From Aliishimia sp965656085 (GTDB lineage: Bacteria; Pseudomonadota; Alphaproteobacteria; Rhodobacterales; Rhodobacteraceae), in contig CBFHJA010000030.1 of assembly GCA_965656085.1 (NCBI GenBank), positions 1 to 55,209 of the forward strand: a DNA stretch of 55,209 bases, read 5' to 3'. The position numbers and the translations under genes were made by a program. Each line of letters opens with the position of its first letter. Within the stretch, counting starts at the first letter, position 1. Shown piece by piece: positions 1 through 8,457 of the stretch. The notes under the pieces were generated by a model. That model was not told the DNA's origin, did not search any database, and worked only from the letters and a program-made list of their open reading frames with translations.

Positions 1-1
1 T

Positions 2-61
2 CTCTTCACTGACGAGGAGTGCTACAATTTCTTCAAGGCCGCTGGCTATGAAGCCAATTAA
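2..61 (+). CDS. 3' end of an unidentified gene (partial)
   Basis: An open frame enters from the left edge and ends at a TAA at 59-61, leaving 19 C-terminal residues that end in GYEAN. It has no start in the window and is convergent with the FAH-family gene, 23 bp away. The tail is too short to assign. Because it borders a sugar-acid locus it may belong to the same pathway (the dehydratase and lactonase steps are not in this window), but that is only a guess. Confidence 0.45.
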   Translation, partial: LFTDEECYNFFKAAGYEAN

Positions 62-84
62 ACGCAACACGCTCTAGGCCCCGT

Positions 85-942
85 TTACGAAGCGGCCAGC
101 ACCGGGCTGCTCTGCACGCCTAGCCCGTCTATCCCCAGCGTCACCGTCTCGCCGCCCTTCAGATAGTGCGGCGGGGTCTGGCCCATCCCAACGCCCGGCG
201 GGGTGCCGGTGGAGATCACGTCGCCCGGCTGCAGGCTCATGAACTGGCTGCAATAAGAGATCAGGCGCGGGACCTTGAAGATCAGCGTAGCGGTCGAGCC
301 GTCCTGCATCCGCTGCCCGTCCACATCGAGCCACATGCCGAGATTGTCCACATCGGCGATCTCGTCCGGGGTCACGAGCCACGGGCCGGTCGGACCGAAC
401 GTGTCGCACCCCTTGCCCTTGTCCCATGTCCCGGCGCGGTTCAGCTGATAGTCGCGCTCAGAGACATCGTTGATCACGCAAAAGCCCGCCACATGCGCCA
501 TGGCATCCGCCTCGTCGATATAGGCCCCCGGCTTGCCGATCACGACACCAAGCTCCACTTCCCAGTCCGTCTTGACGCTGCCGCGCGGGATCTGGATCGG
601 ATCGTTCGGCCCGCAGACGGCAGAGGTCCATTTGTTGAAGATGATCGGCTCTTCGGGGATCGGCTGCCCAGCCTCCTTGGCATGGTCTGCATAGTTGAGC
701 CCGATGCAGACGTACTTGCCGATCTGGCCCACACAGGCCCCGAGCCGCAGATCGTCCTGCGGGGTGCCCGGAACGGCGGGCAGGCTGGCGGGATCCAGCG
801 CGGCCAGCTTGGCGATCTGCTCGGGCAAAAGCGCATCCCCCGCGATATCGCTGACGACCCCGGAGAGGTCGCGCACCTGTCCATCCACATCCAGCAGGCC
901 GGGTTTCTCCGCGCCGGAAGCGCCATAACGCACGAGTTTCAT
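85..942 (-). CDS. FAH-family hydrolase, candidate 2,4-diketo-3-deoxy-sugar-acid hydrolase
   Basis: A 285-residue member of the fumarylacetoacetate hydrolase superfamily. A short N-terminal domain is followed by the FAH fold (about 70-280). The expected divalent-metal ligands are visible as E128 and E130 in WEVELG and D159 in INDVSERD, with H87 in NYADHA as the likely catalytic histidine. AAAGGA lies before the ATG. The family includes the hydrolases that split 2,4-diketo-3-deoxy-L-fuconate or -rhamnonate into pyruvate and L-lactate, as well as ureidoglycolate lyase and acylpyruvases. It is the last gene of the leftward ABC-transporter operon, 42 bp after the ATPase. A KDF-dehydrogenase-like SDR and an L-lactate dehydrogenase occur in the divergent operon, which favours the diketo-acid role. 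Family assignment is firm; substrate is inferred. Confidence 0.9.
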   Translation of the reverse strand: MKLVRYGASGAEKPGLLDVDGQVRDLSGVVSDIAGDALLPEQIAKLAALDPASLPAVPGTPQDDLRLGACVGQIGKYVCIGLNYADHAKEAGQPIPEEPIIFNKWTSAVCGPNDPIQIPRGSVKTDWEVELGVVIGKPGAYIDEADAMAHVAGFCVINDVSERDYQLNRAGTWDKGKGCDTFGPTGPWLVTPDEIADVDNLGMWLDVDGQRMQDGSTATLIFKVPRLISYCSQFMSLQPGDVISTGTPPGVGMGQTPPHYLKGGETVTLGIDGLGVQSSPVLAAS

Positions 943-984
943 GTTTGGTCCTTTCGCATCAAAATCTGGAAGGTCGGTCGCGCC

Positions 985-2490
985 TCACGCCACCTTGTCG
1001 CCGCCGAGCCCGGAAATGGCTTGGATCAGGCTGTCCTCGGTCACCTCCTCGGAAGTGAAGGTCCGCATGACCCGGCCCGAGTACATCGCCACGATCCGGT
1101 CCGAGACATGCAAAACCTCCGGCATTTCGGAGCTTATCACCATCACCGCATAGCCCTGCGCCGCAAGTTCACGGAGCAGCTTGTGAATCTCGGACTTGCT
1201 GCCCACGTCGATCCCGCGTGTCGGCTCGTCGACGATCAGCACACTGGGATGCATCGAGAGCCACTTGCCGATCACGATTTTCTGCTGGTTGCCCCCCGAC
1301 AGGTTGCCGACCTGCGCCTTCCAGCCCGGCGTGCGGATGTCGAGCTTGTCGCGATACTGATCGAAGATCGCCACTTCCGCGCCCTCCGCCACGAAGGGGC
1401 CGGCCTTGAGGTCCTCGACCTGCGGCAAGGTCATGTTGTCCCGGCAATTCATGCCCAGAACCAGCCCCTGCCCCTTGCGATCCTCCGGCACGAGGCTGAT
1501 GCCGCGCGCGATGGCGTCATGGGGCGAATGGATGCGGACGTCTTCTCCATCGAGCAGGATTTGCCCCTCCGACGGCTCGCGCAGGCCGAACAGGGTTTCG
1601 GCGATCTCAGTGCGGCCCGCTCCGACGAGGCCATAGAACCCGACAACCTCACCGCGCCGCACCTCAAAACTCACATCCGTGTAGAGCTTGCCGCAACTCA
1701 GGCCGCGCACCTCCAGCGCCACATCGCCCAACTCGTGATGGCTCGCATTGCGGCTTAAGTCCAGCTTGCGCCCGATCATCATTTGCGTGACCGACTCCTC
1801 GTCAGTCTCGGCGGTGGTCACGGTGCCCTGATACTGCCCGTCGCGCAGGATCGAGATGCGGTCGGTGATCTTGAAGATCTCCTCCATGCGGTGCGAAATG
1901 TAGATGATCCCAACCCCGTCCCGTTGCAGATCGGCAATCACGTCGAACAAGACGACCTTCTCGGCATCGGTCAGCGAGGCGGTGGGCTCATCGAAAATCA
2001 CCGCCTTGGCGTCCACGGTGAGCGCGCGGGCGATCTCCACCATTTGCTGGTTGGCAATCGACAGATCGCCCACCCGCGTGGTCGCCTCGAACCCCACATT
2101 GAGCTTTTTCAGAATGGCGTCGGTCTTCTCGGTCAGCTTGCCCCAATCGACCCGCCCGAAGCTCTTTCGCGGCAACTCGCCGAGATAGATGTTCTCTGCC
2201 ACGGTGAGTTCGGCGGCAAGGCTGAGTTCTTGGTGGATGAACACGATCCCCTTGGCCTTGGCCTCCAGCGGACCGGCCATCACGACCTTCTCGGTGCCGA
2301 TATAGATCGCGCCGCCATCGGGCTGGTGAATGCCGCCGAGCACTTTCATCAGAGTGGACTTGCCAGCCCCGTTTTCGCCCATCAGCGCATGCACCTCGCC
2401 GGGCTGGACAGCGAAGGACACATCATCGAGAGCGCGCACGCCGGGGAAAGTTTTCACGATGCCTTCGAGACGCAGAACCGGATCGGTCAT
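985..2490 (-). CDS. Sugar ABC transporter ATP-binding protein (RbsA/RhaT type)
   Basis: A 501-residue protein with two fused ABC domains, as in carbohydrate uptake (CUT2) transporters. Domain 1 (about 5-240) has Walker A GENGAGKST at 38-46, signature LSIANQQ and Walker B with FDEPTASL. Domain 2 has the altered Walker A usual for this family (GLVGAGRTE), signature LSGGNQQK and Walker B VDEPTRGID. Length is normal for RbsA/XylG/MglA. Its start overlaps the stop of the upstream permease by 4 bp (ATGA), which indicates translational coupling. It should energise the two permeases and binding protein of the same operon. A two-permease CUT2 system resembles rhizobial rhamnose uptake (RhaSTPQ), but the solute is not shown by the sequence. 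Confidence 0.95.
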   Translation of the reverse strand: MTDPVLRLEGIVKTFPGVRALDDVSFAVQPGEVHALMGENGAGKSTLMKVLGGIHQPDGGAIYIGTEKVVMAGPLEAKAKGIVFIHQELSLAAELTVAENIYLGELPRKSFGRVDWGKLTEKTDAILKKLNVGFEATTRVGDLSIANQQMVEIARALTVDAKAVIFDEPTASLTDAEKVVLFDVIADLQRDGVGIIYISHRMEEIFKITDRISILRDGQYQGTVTTAETDEESVTQMMIGRKLDLSRNASHHELGDVALEVRGLSCGKLYTDVSFEVRRGEVVGFYGLVGAGRTEIAETLFGLREPSEGQILLDGEDVRIHSPHDAIARGISLVPEDRKGQGLVLGMNCRDNMTLPQVEDLKAGPFVAEGAEVAIFDQYRDKLDIRTPGWKAQVGNLSGGNQQKIVIGKWLSMHPSVLIVDEPTRGIDVGSKSEIHKLLRELAAQGYAVMVISSEMPEVLHVSDRIVAMYSGRVMRTFTSEEVTEDSLIQAISGLGGDKVA

Positions 2491-3488
2491 ACCTTGAGCT
2501 CCTCTTTGCCTTTGACGTTCAGCTGCCGGTCAAGGAACAGCACGGCGATCAGGATCAGCCCGATCACGAGGTTCACCGTGGAGGTGTCCGCGCCGATATG
2601 CCCGAGCCCCTTGCGCAGAAGCTGGATCGCGATCACGCCGCCGAAGGTGCCGATGACGTTGCCCGCCCCGCCGGTGATCTTGGTCCCGCCGAGCACGACC
2701 GCCGTAATGACCCACAGCTCGTAGAGTTGCCCGTCATTGGGGTTCACCGACCCGCTCTCGGAGTAGAAGACCACCGCCGACAGCGCGGCCAGAAACCCGA
2801 TGATCGCGAAGTTGATCATCATGTGCGGGCCGACCCGGATACCGGCATTAACCGCCGCCTCCCGGTTATCCCCGATGGCATAGGCGTTGCGGCCATGCAC
2901 GGTGCGGGACATCACGAACCACATCACCAGCGTGACCGCGAGCAGGAACCACGAGGCGGTCGCGAGCCCCAGAAACTCGGCCTCGGCGAAATCCACCAGC
3001 GTCCAGTTCAGATGGCTGGTGGGGTTCTCGCCGTTGAACATGAAGACGATCCCGCGAAAGCCGAGCATCGACCCGAGCGTCACGATGAAGGCATCGACCC
3101 CGGTCTTCCACACGATCAGCCCGTTCAGCGCGCCGAAGAGCGTGCCAGCCAGAAGCGCTAGCAGCCACGCCACCGGGATCACCCAATCGCCCAGCCCCGC
3201 GAAGATCGGCCATGTCAGGCTGTCGAGCAGAACGATGGCCGCGATGGCGAAGGTGGCCCCCACGCTGAGGTCGATATTGCCGTTTACCATCACGATGGTC
3301 ATGCCCATGGCGATGATCCCGATCGGGGCGGACTGCTTGAGCAGCAGCAGCATGTTGTCCCAATCCATGAAGGCCTGATCGGAGATCGACAGGTAGGACC
3401 CGGCGACGCTGAAGAAGATCAACTCCAGCACGATGAAGCCCCAGATCGCGCCGCCCGCAAGGGCCTTGGAGAGCGTTCCCTTTTTCAT
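2487..3488 (-). CDS. Sugar ABC transporter permease (RbsC family), second permease
   Basis: A 333-residue integral membrane protein of the ribose/xylose permease family, with about eight to ten hydrophobic segments and the family motif NGNIDLSVGATF. The frame stays open upstream, but I chose the ATG at 3488 (MKKGTLSK) because AAAGGAG lies 8 nt before it and because a longer start would run into the preceding permease. The TAA of that permease lies at this ribosome-binding site. With the neighbouring permease it probably forms a heterodimeric channel, as in RhaP/RhaQ-type importers, rather than the homodimer of RbsC. Confidence 0.93.
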   Translation of the reverse strand: MKKGTLSKALAGGAIWGFIVLELIFFSVAGSYLSISDQAFMDWDNMLLLLKQSAPIGIIAMGMTIVMVNGNIDLSVGATFAIAAIVLLDSLTWPIFAGLGDWVIPVAWLLALLAGTLFGALNGLIVWKTGVDAFIVTLGSMLGFRGIVFMFNGENPTSHLNWTLVDFAEAEFLGLATASWFLLAVTLVMWFVMSRTVHGRNAYAIGDNREAAVNAGIRVGPHMMINFAIIGFLAALSAVVFYSESGSVNPNDGQLYELWVITAVVLGGTKITGGAGNVIGTFGGVIAIQLLRKGLGHIGADTSTVNLVIGLILIAVLFLDRQLNVKGKEELKV

Positions 3489-3501
3489 TCCAAGCACTCC
3501 T

Positions 3502-4476
3502 TTACGAGATCGGTGACCAGAGCTTGCCACGCTTGGCCGCGATATCGAGCCAGACAGCAAGGATGATGATGACCCACGTCACGACGAACTGGACGTAGAA
3601 TTGCAGGCCGATCAGAAGCAGACCGTTCTGGATGAAGCCGAGGATCAGCACGCCGATCACGGTCTTGAAGATGGTGCCCGACCCGCCGAGCAGCGAGGCG
3701 CCCCCGAGAATGACGGCTGCGAGCACTTCAAGCTCAAGCCCCTGCCCGACGGTGTTTTGCGAGCCCATGGAGCGGCTGGCCTGAATGAGACCGGCGGTCG
3801 CAACGCAGAAGGCGGAGATTAGATAGCAACTGAACACGGTGCGCGCCCGGCGGATGCCCGAGAAGGTCGCTGCCGTGCCGTTGCCGCCCACCGCATAGAC
3901 CTTGCGCCCGAACGGGGTCTTGGCGAGCACGATGCCGAGCAGCGCGGCAAGACCCACGAAGATCAGGATCGGCACCGGAATGCCGAGCGCGCTGCCCTGC
4001 CCGAAGACCGAGAACCACGTGCCCTCCTTGTCGGCGATGTCCATGTTCTGCCCGCCCGAATAGGTGAGCGTCAGCCCGTGGATCGCCGAGAGCATACCCA
4101 AGGTCACAATGAGCGAGTTGAGCCTCAGATAGCCGACCAGAAACCCGATGAAGGCCCCCAGACACAAGGTCATGGCGAACATCGCCGGGATGGCCAGAAA
4201 CGGGCCGATCTGGTCATGCAGATCGAGCACCACGATGGTCGAGAAGGACATCATCGAGCCCACCGACAAGTCGAGATTGCCGCTGATGACCACGAAGGTC
4301 ACACCCAGCGCCATGACGCCGAGAATGGCCGAGGACCGCACCACGCTGAACAGGTTGTCCACGGTCAGGAATTTCGGATTGGCGATGGTGAAGGCAATCA
4401 TGAACAGCGCGAAGGCGATCAGAATGCCCTGCTTTGCCAGAATGCTGCCAAGCTCTTGTTTCGTCAGTGTGGCCAT
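3502..4476 (-). CDS. Sugar ABC transporter permease (RbsC family), first permease
   Basis: A 324-residue membrane protein of the same family as its downstream neighbour. It has the motif SGNLDLSVGSMM, a short cytoplasmic N-terminus (MATLTKQELG) and multiple hydrophobic helices up to residue ~310. AGGGAGG precedes the ATG. It sits 57 bp after the SDR gene and 13 bp before the second permease in an operon read leftward: binding protein, SDR, permease, permease, ATPase, FAH hydrolase. The pair is diverged enough to be distinct subunits rather than a recent duplication. Confidence 0.93.
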   Translation of the reverse strand: MATLTKQELGSILAKQGILIAFALFMIAFTIANPKFLTVDNLFSVVRSSAILGVMALGVTFVVISGNLDLSVGSMMSFSTIVVLDLHDQIGPFLAIPAMFAMTLCLGAFIGFLVGYLRLNSLIVTLGMLSAIHGLTLTYSGGQNMDIADKEGTWFSVFGQGSALGIPVPILIFVGLAALLGIVLAKTPFGRKVYAVGGNGTAATFSGIRRARTVFSCYLISAFCVATAGLIQASRSMGSQNTVGQGLELEVLAAVILGGASLLGGSGTIFKTVIGVLILGFIQNGLLLIGLQFYVQFVVTWVIIILAVWLDIAAKRGKLWSPIS

Positions 4477-4533
4477 GATCCCCTCCCTAAGGTCGCTGGC
4501 GCAATAGACCCGGCCGGCCTTGTCCTTGGCCGG

Positions 4534-5325
4534 TCAGACGAGAGTCATCCCCCCGTCGATCATCACGATCTGTCCGGTCATGTAGTCGCTGTCCCGCGAG
4601 GCGAGATAGGTCGTTGTGCCGGTGATGTCCTGTGGCCGCGCCACGCGGCCCTTTAGAATTTCCGCCGAGAATTCCTCCATTGCCTGACCGGGGCGTGTCG
4701 CCGCGCCGATCTCCATCAGGTCCTGATCGACCTGCTCCCACATCTCGGTGGCCACTACGCCGGGCGCAAAGCCCGTGACGGTGATGTCGTGTTCCGCCAG
4801 ATCCCGCGCACCCGATTGCGTAAGCGCGACGACGGCGAATTTGGACGCGCAATAGGGCGCGACATTGTCAAAGCCCTGCCGGCTGGCGATCGAGGCGGTG
4901 TTGATGATCTTGCCACCCCCGCCTTGCGCGATCATCTGCCGCGCGGCCTCCTGCATCCCGATCATGCACCCGAGGCCGTTGACCCCCATGATGAAATTCC
5001 AGTTGTCCTCGGTCACGTCCATGAAGTTCATCGGCTTGTTCACGCCGGCATTGTTGAACTTCACGTCGAGGCGTCCGAAGGTCTGGACGGTATGCGCGAT
5101 CATCGCCCGGACTTGTGCTCGGTTGGTAACATCGACCTCGGCAGATGTCACGCGGGACGCATCGGCGCGGGTGCAGTTGGCGTCCACGACCTCCGCTACG
5201 GCCTCCCCGTTTATGTCTGCAAAACAGACCGATGCCCCTTCCTCCAGCAGCGCCTCTCCGATGGCCCGCCCAATTCCGCGGGCAGCACCTGTCACGATGC
5301 AGACGCGGTCCGACACACGTCCCAT
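4534..5325 (-). CDS. SDR-family oxidoreductase (candidate sugar or sugar-acid dehydrogenase)
   Basis: A 263-residue classical short-chain dehydrogenase. The Rossmann motif TGAARGIG is at 12-19, NNAG at 91-94, and the catalytic S145, Y158 and K162 (YCASK) are present. An acidic residue (D38, FADI) at the end of beta-2 suggests NAD over NADP. The start at 5325 (MGRVSDRV) follows a GGGGGG stretch and places the nucleotide motif at the usual distance; the longer frame adds a non-homologous arginine-rich leader. It shares NKPxxFMD...EDNW and YMTGQ blocks with the SDR at 8458, so the two are paralogues on opposite sides of the regulator. Being inside the importer operon suggests it oxidises the imported sugar or an early intermediate. 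Confidence 0.9.
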   Translation of the reverse strand: MGRVSDRVCIVTGAARGIGRAIGEALLEEGASVCFADINGEAVAEVVDANCTRADASRVTSAEVDVTNRAQVRAMIAHTVQTFGRLDVKFNNAGVNKPMNFMDVTEDNWNFIMGVNGLGCMIGMQEAARQMIAQGGGGKIINTASIASRQGFDNVAPYCASKFAVVALTQSGARDLAEHDITVTGFAPGVVATEMWEQVDQDLMEIGAATRPGQAMEEFSAEILKGRVARPQDITGTTTYLASRDSDYMTGQIVMIDGGMTLV

Positions 5326-5413
5326 GGCATGCCCCCCGTTTGGTCTTTTTGTGAATTGTCTGAGCGGACGCGGGGCGCATGGCCATGCCACACGCCCCGC
5401 GCCGGGGAGGGGA

Positions 5414-6376
5414 TCAGAATACCGGCTTGGTGAACTGATCCATGTTGTCCTGGGTGATCTTCGGCGTGTCGAAGTAGTTCAGGAACGGCACCTCTTCGCC
5501 GTTCAGCACGTCGATGGCGGTTTGCAGGGCGGCCTCGGCGTCATCGACCGGGGATTGGTAGATCGAGCCCCAATACTCGCCCGCGGCCATCGCCTCGTAG
5601 CCAACCGCGAAGTTGGTGGCGCCGACGAAGATGATCCCGTCGCGGCCCGCGGCCTTGGCGGCGTTCAGGGCGCCCACGCCCATGTTGTCATCGCCGGAAT
5701 AGACGCCGTCGATGTCGTCATATTTGACGAGGAAGGCTTCCATGACCTGCTGCGATTTCTCGCGGTTCCAGTCGCCGGGCTGCTGGTCGATCTGCTCCAC
5801 GTTCGGGCAGACTTCCGGCAGGCGGTCGTTGAAGCCCTTGGCGCGCTCGATGGCGGTGGTATAGCCGGGCTGGCCGGTGATGTGGACGACCTTGGCCTCG
5901 TTCTCGATGCCCATGTCCTTGAACTTGTCGCACATGATCTCGGCGGAGCGTCTGCCTTGGGTGATGTTGTCCGGACCCGAGAAGCTGGACACGAAGTCGA
6001 AGCCTTGCTCGGCAATATTGGAATTGGTGACGATCACCGGGATGTCGGCCTGATGGGCCTTGCGCACGGCGGGGATCACGGCCTCGCCATTGGTCGGCCA
6101 AATGATGATCGCATCGACTTCCTGCTGGATGAGGTCTTCCATCTGCGCGATCTGACGGGCGACGTCGCCGCCGGCGTCGAGCACGACGGTCTCGACCTTG
6201 TCGTTGGCTTCGGCTGCGGCGATGAACGCTTTTTCATAGGTGGTCTGGTAGCTGTCGACACCGACGTTGTTCTGCGTGATGCCGATTCTCATGGTGCCGT
6301 GCGCCTCCGCGAAAGCCGCGCCTGAGAAGGCGAGGGTTGCAGCGGTGGTCATGGCAAGCGTCTTGCGAAGTGTCAT
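5414..6376 (-). CDS. Sugar ABC transporter periplasmic binding protein (RbsB/RhaS type)
   Basis: A 320-residue family-4-type sugar-binding protein. It has a Sec signal peptide with likely cleavage after AFA at about residue 23, followed by the two-lobe periplasmic-binding fold. Typical lobe motifs include IIIWPTNGEAVIPAV and DGVYSGDDNMGVGAL. GGAGGAG is placed before the ATG. It is the first gene of the leftward operon and is transcribed divergently from the winged-helix/solute-binding regulator, with 235 bp between the two starts. It should capture the solute and deliver it to the two permeases. Confidence 0.94.
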   Translation of the reverse strand: MTLRKTLAMTTAATLAFSGAAFAEAHGTMRIGITQNNVGVDSYQTTYEKAFIAAAEANDKVETVVLDAGGDVARQIAQMEDLIQQEVDAIIIWPTNGEAVIPAVRKAHQADIPVIVTNSNIAEQGFDFVSSFSGPDNITQGRRSAEIMCDKFKDMGIENEAKVVHITGQPGYTTAIERAKGFNDRLPEVCPNVEQIDQQPGDWNREKSQQVMEAFLVKYDDIDGVYSGDDNMGVGALNAAKAAGRDGIIFVGATNFAVGYEAMAAGEYWGSIYQSPVDDAEAALQTAIDVLNGEEVPFLNYFDTPKITQDNMDQFTKPVF

Positions 6377-6524
6377 AATTCTGGGCTCCTCCCGTTTATC
6401 CTTTTTGTCGCCCGGACAGTGGGCAGGTCATCGGCGCATCTCCTAATACGCCATGCCGACCTCCCAGTCCGGGATGACTGCGCTTACAGTGCCGGGCAAT
6501 GGCGGGACCTCCCCCTGCAAATAA

Positions 6525-6558
6525 ATCCATTTTGGATATTCCGCTATTCATAATGGAT
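6525..6558. promoter_or_regulatory. Tandem palindromic operator candidate in divergent promoter region
   Basis: Two related 13-bp palindromes lie between the divergent sugar-binding protein and regulator genes: ATCCATTTTGGAT (6525-6537, perfect ATCCA/TGGAT arms) and ATTCATAATGGAT (6546-6558, one arm mismatch). Their centres are 21 bp apart, about two helical turns, so bound dimers would sit on the same face. Both are followed by ATT-rich sequence in otherwise GC-rich DNA. The adjacent regulator is the obvious candidate ligand. I saw no other strong element in 6377-6611. Confidence 0.55.
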
Positions 6559-6611
6559 ATTTTTCCGATACTTCTCTATGGCCATTTTGAACAATTTCGA
6601 TGGAGCCGCCA

Positions 6612-8441
6612 ATGACCAAAGCAAAACGGTCCGGAACGGATGTGCCCCTTGGCTTTCCTACGGACCCCCGCAGACAAGGCCTTCCCCCGTCCATGAACGC
6701 GATTGCAGGACCACACCACTCCGCCACCGCGCCGCTGACACCGGCGCCGGAGATGCTGGATCTGGTGACGTTCCTCGAAGCCTTCAGCGACGAGATGGAA
6801 GAGACCATCGAACTGGTCGCGCCCAATCCGCATCTGCGCATGGCGCTGCACCTCATGGAAGGCCATTTCCGCGCCAAGGTCGTCACGCCCACCTCGCTGA
6901 TCGGCGCGAGCCGCGTGCCCTATGCCACCGCGAACCGGCGCCTGAAGGAGATGGTCGAAGCGGGCCTGATCGAACAACGGCCCCGCACCCGCACCGGCAA
7001 AAGCTACTCGATGCATCCCAGCGACAAGCTGCTGTCGCAATGGCAGCAACTCTCCAGCCGCGTGCGCCGCCTGTGCGAGGCGCGGTTCGGCGGCGAGACG
7101 CGCTCGGACGACACCCGGGACTATTATTTCGGCGGCAGCTACGCGACCGCGCACTCGATCCCGCCGCTGGCGGTCCAGAGCGAGCCGCTCAAGGTCGCGG
7201 GCGGCTTGCGCGTGCTGGTCCATGGCGATCCGACCTTCATGGTCATGAGCAACCTCAAGCGCCAGTTCGAGCAGGCGATCGGCACCCAGATCAACCAGCG
7301 CGCCTTCTCCATCGACCGGCTCCGCGAGGAGGCCCTGCGCAACGCCCAAAGACCTTCCAGCCGCTATGACATCATCGCCGTCGACCTGCCGTGGATCGGC
7401 GAGTTCGCCGAGAAGAACGTGCTGATGCCGCTCGACGCGGCCATGGACCTGTCCCGCCTCGACCCGGCGGATTTTCACACCGCGGGCTGGAAAGCGACGC
7501 ATTGGGGCAGCCGCGCCTATGGCGTGCCCGCGCAGACAACGCCGGAGCTTTTGTTCTACCGGCGCGACCTGTTCGCCAAGGCCGGGCTGGAGCCGCCCTC
7601 CACCACTGAGAAACTGCTGCACGCGGCCCGCGCCCTGCATGAGCCGCAGCGCGGACGCTACGGGATTGCATGGAACGCCGCACGCGGCACGGCGCTCGGC
7701 CACACGGTGCTGATGACGATGGCCGATTTCGGCCAGCCGGTGCTGGATTTGCCCGAAGTGGCGGGCGGGTTCGACACCGATCGCCTGCCCGAGCGCGACT
7801 ACCGCCCGACCATCGACACCGAGGCCGGGCTGCGGGCTGCGGAATTCCTGCTCGAACTTCTGGACTATTCCCCACCGGATATCCTGTCGATGTCGTGGTA
7901 CGAGCGCGTCCGCCCCTATGCGGCGGGCCGCGTGGCCATGGCCTATGGCTACACGCTGCTGGCGCCGTATTTCGAACGCGACGAGACCTCGCCGTCCTAT
8001 GGCCAGACCGGCTACCTGCCCCACCCGGCAGGACCGGATGCGGCCCCGGTGGCCCCGGTGGGTGGCTACGCGATGGGCATTCCCGCGAACCTGCCGCCCG
8101 AACGCATCCCGGCGGCCGTGGACGCGCTGACCGTGTTCACCTCGCCCGAAGCGCAGAAACTCTACGTGCAGAATGGCAGCCGGACCAACCCGCGCTACTC
8201 GGTCGGCGCCGATCCCGAAGTGCGCCGCGCCTCGCCGATTTTCGAGGCGGTGGACGGGATGTCCTGGCGCGACGAATTGCAGTTCTGGCCCCGCCCGCCG
8301 GTGCCGGAAATCGCCGAGATCATCCAGATCTGTGGCGAGGAATTTCACGACATGCTGCGCGGCCTCACCACGCCGCGCGAGGCATTGGGCCGGGCGCAGA
8401 CACGCGCCGACGCGCTCATGAAACCACACGGGACCCCGTGA
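6612..8441 (+). CDS. Transcriptional regulator: winged helix fused to a family-1 solute-binding domain
   Basis: A 609-residue protein with no signal peptide. Residues ~75-140 look like a winged helix-turn-helix (TPTSLIGASRVPYATANRRL, then a wing with GLIEQRPRTRTGKSY). Residues ~197-600 resemble a family-1 extracellular solute-binding protein, including LFYRRDLFAKAGLEPPST and GGYAMGIPANLP. The architecture parallels E. coli SgrR, which joins a helix-turn-helix to a family-5 binding domain, and implies a cytoplasmic sensor of the imported sugar or an intermediate. I start it at 6612 because GGAG lies 6 nt upstream; an in-frame ATG at 6600 contains that site. It is divergent from the importer operon and 16 bp before an SDR gene, so it probably controls both. 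Confidence 0.8.
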   Translation: MTKAKRSGTDVPLGFPTDPRRQGLPPSMNAIAGPHHSATAPLTPAPEMLDLVTFLEAFSDEMEETIELVAPNPHLRMALHLMEGHFRAKVVTPTSLIGASRVPYATANRRLKEMVEAGLIEQRPRTRTGKSYSMHPSDKLLSQWQQLSSRVRRLCEARFGGETRSDDTRDYYFGGSYATAHSIPPLAVQSEPLKVAGGLRVLVHGDPTFMVMSNLKRQFEQAIGTQINQRAFSIDRLREEALRNAQRPSSRYDIIAVDLPWIGEFAEKNVLMPLDAAMDLSRLDPADFHTAGWKATHWGSRAYGVPAQTTPELLFYRRDLFAKAGLEPPSTTEKLLHAARALHEPQRGRYGIAWNAARGTALGHTVLMTMADFGQPVLDLPEVAGGFDTDRLPERDYRPTIDTEAGLRAAEFLLELLDYSPPDILSMSWYERVRPYAAGRVAMAYGYTLLAPYFERDETSPSYGQTGYLPHPAGPDAAPVAPVGGYAMGIPANLPPERIPAAVDALTVFTSPEAQKLYVQNGSRTNPRYSVGADPEVRRASPIFEAVDGMSWRDELQFWPRPPVPEIAEIIQICGEEFHDMLRGLTTPREALGRAQTRADALMKPHGTP

Positions 8442-8457
8442 CAGAGGAGGAGACACC

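Noticed and set aside
166..1758. Long plus-strand open frame (530 codons) opposite the FAH and ATPase genes
   Set aside because: It is antisense to two genes with clear family motifs, has no ribosome-binding site or recognisable domain, and is the usual GC-rich shadow.
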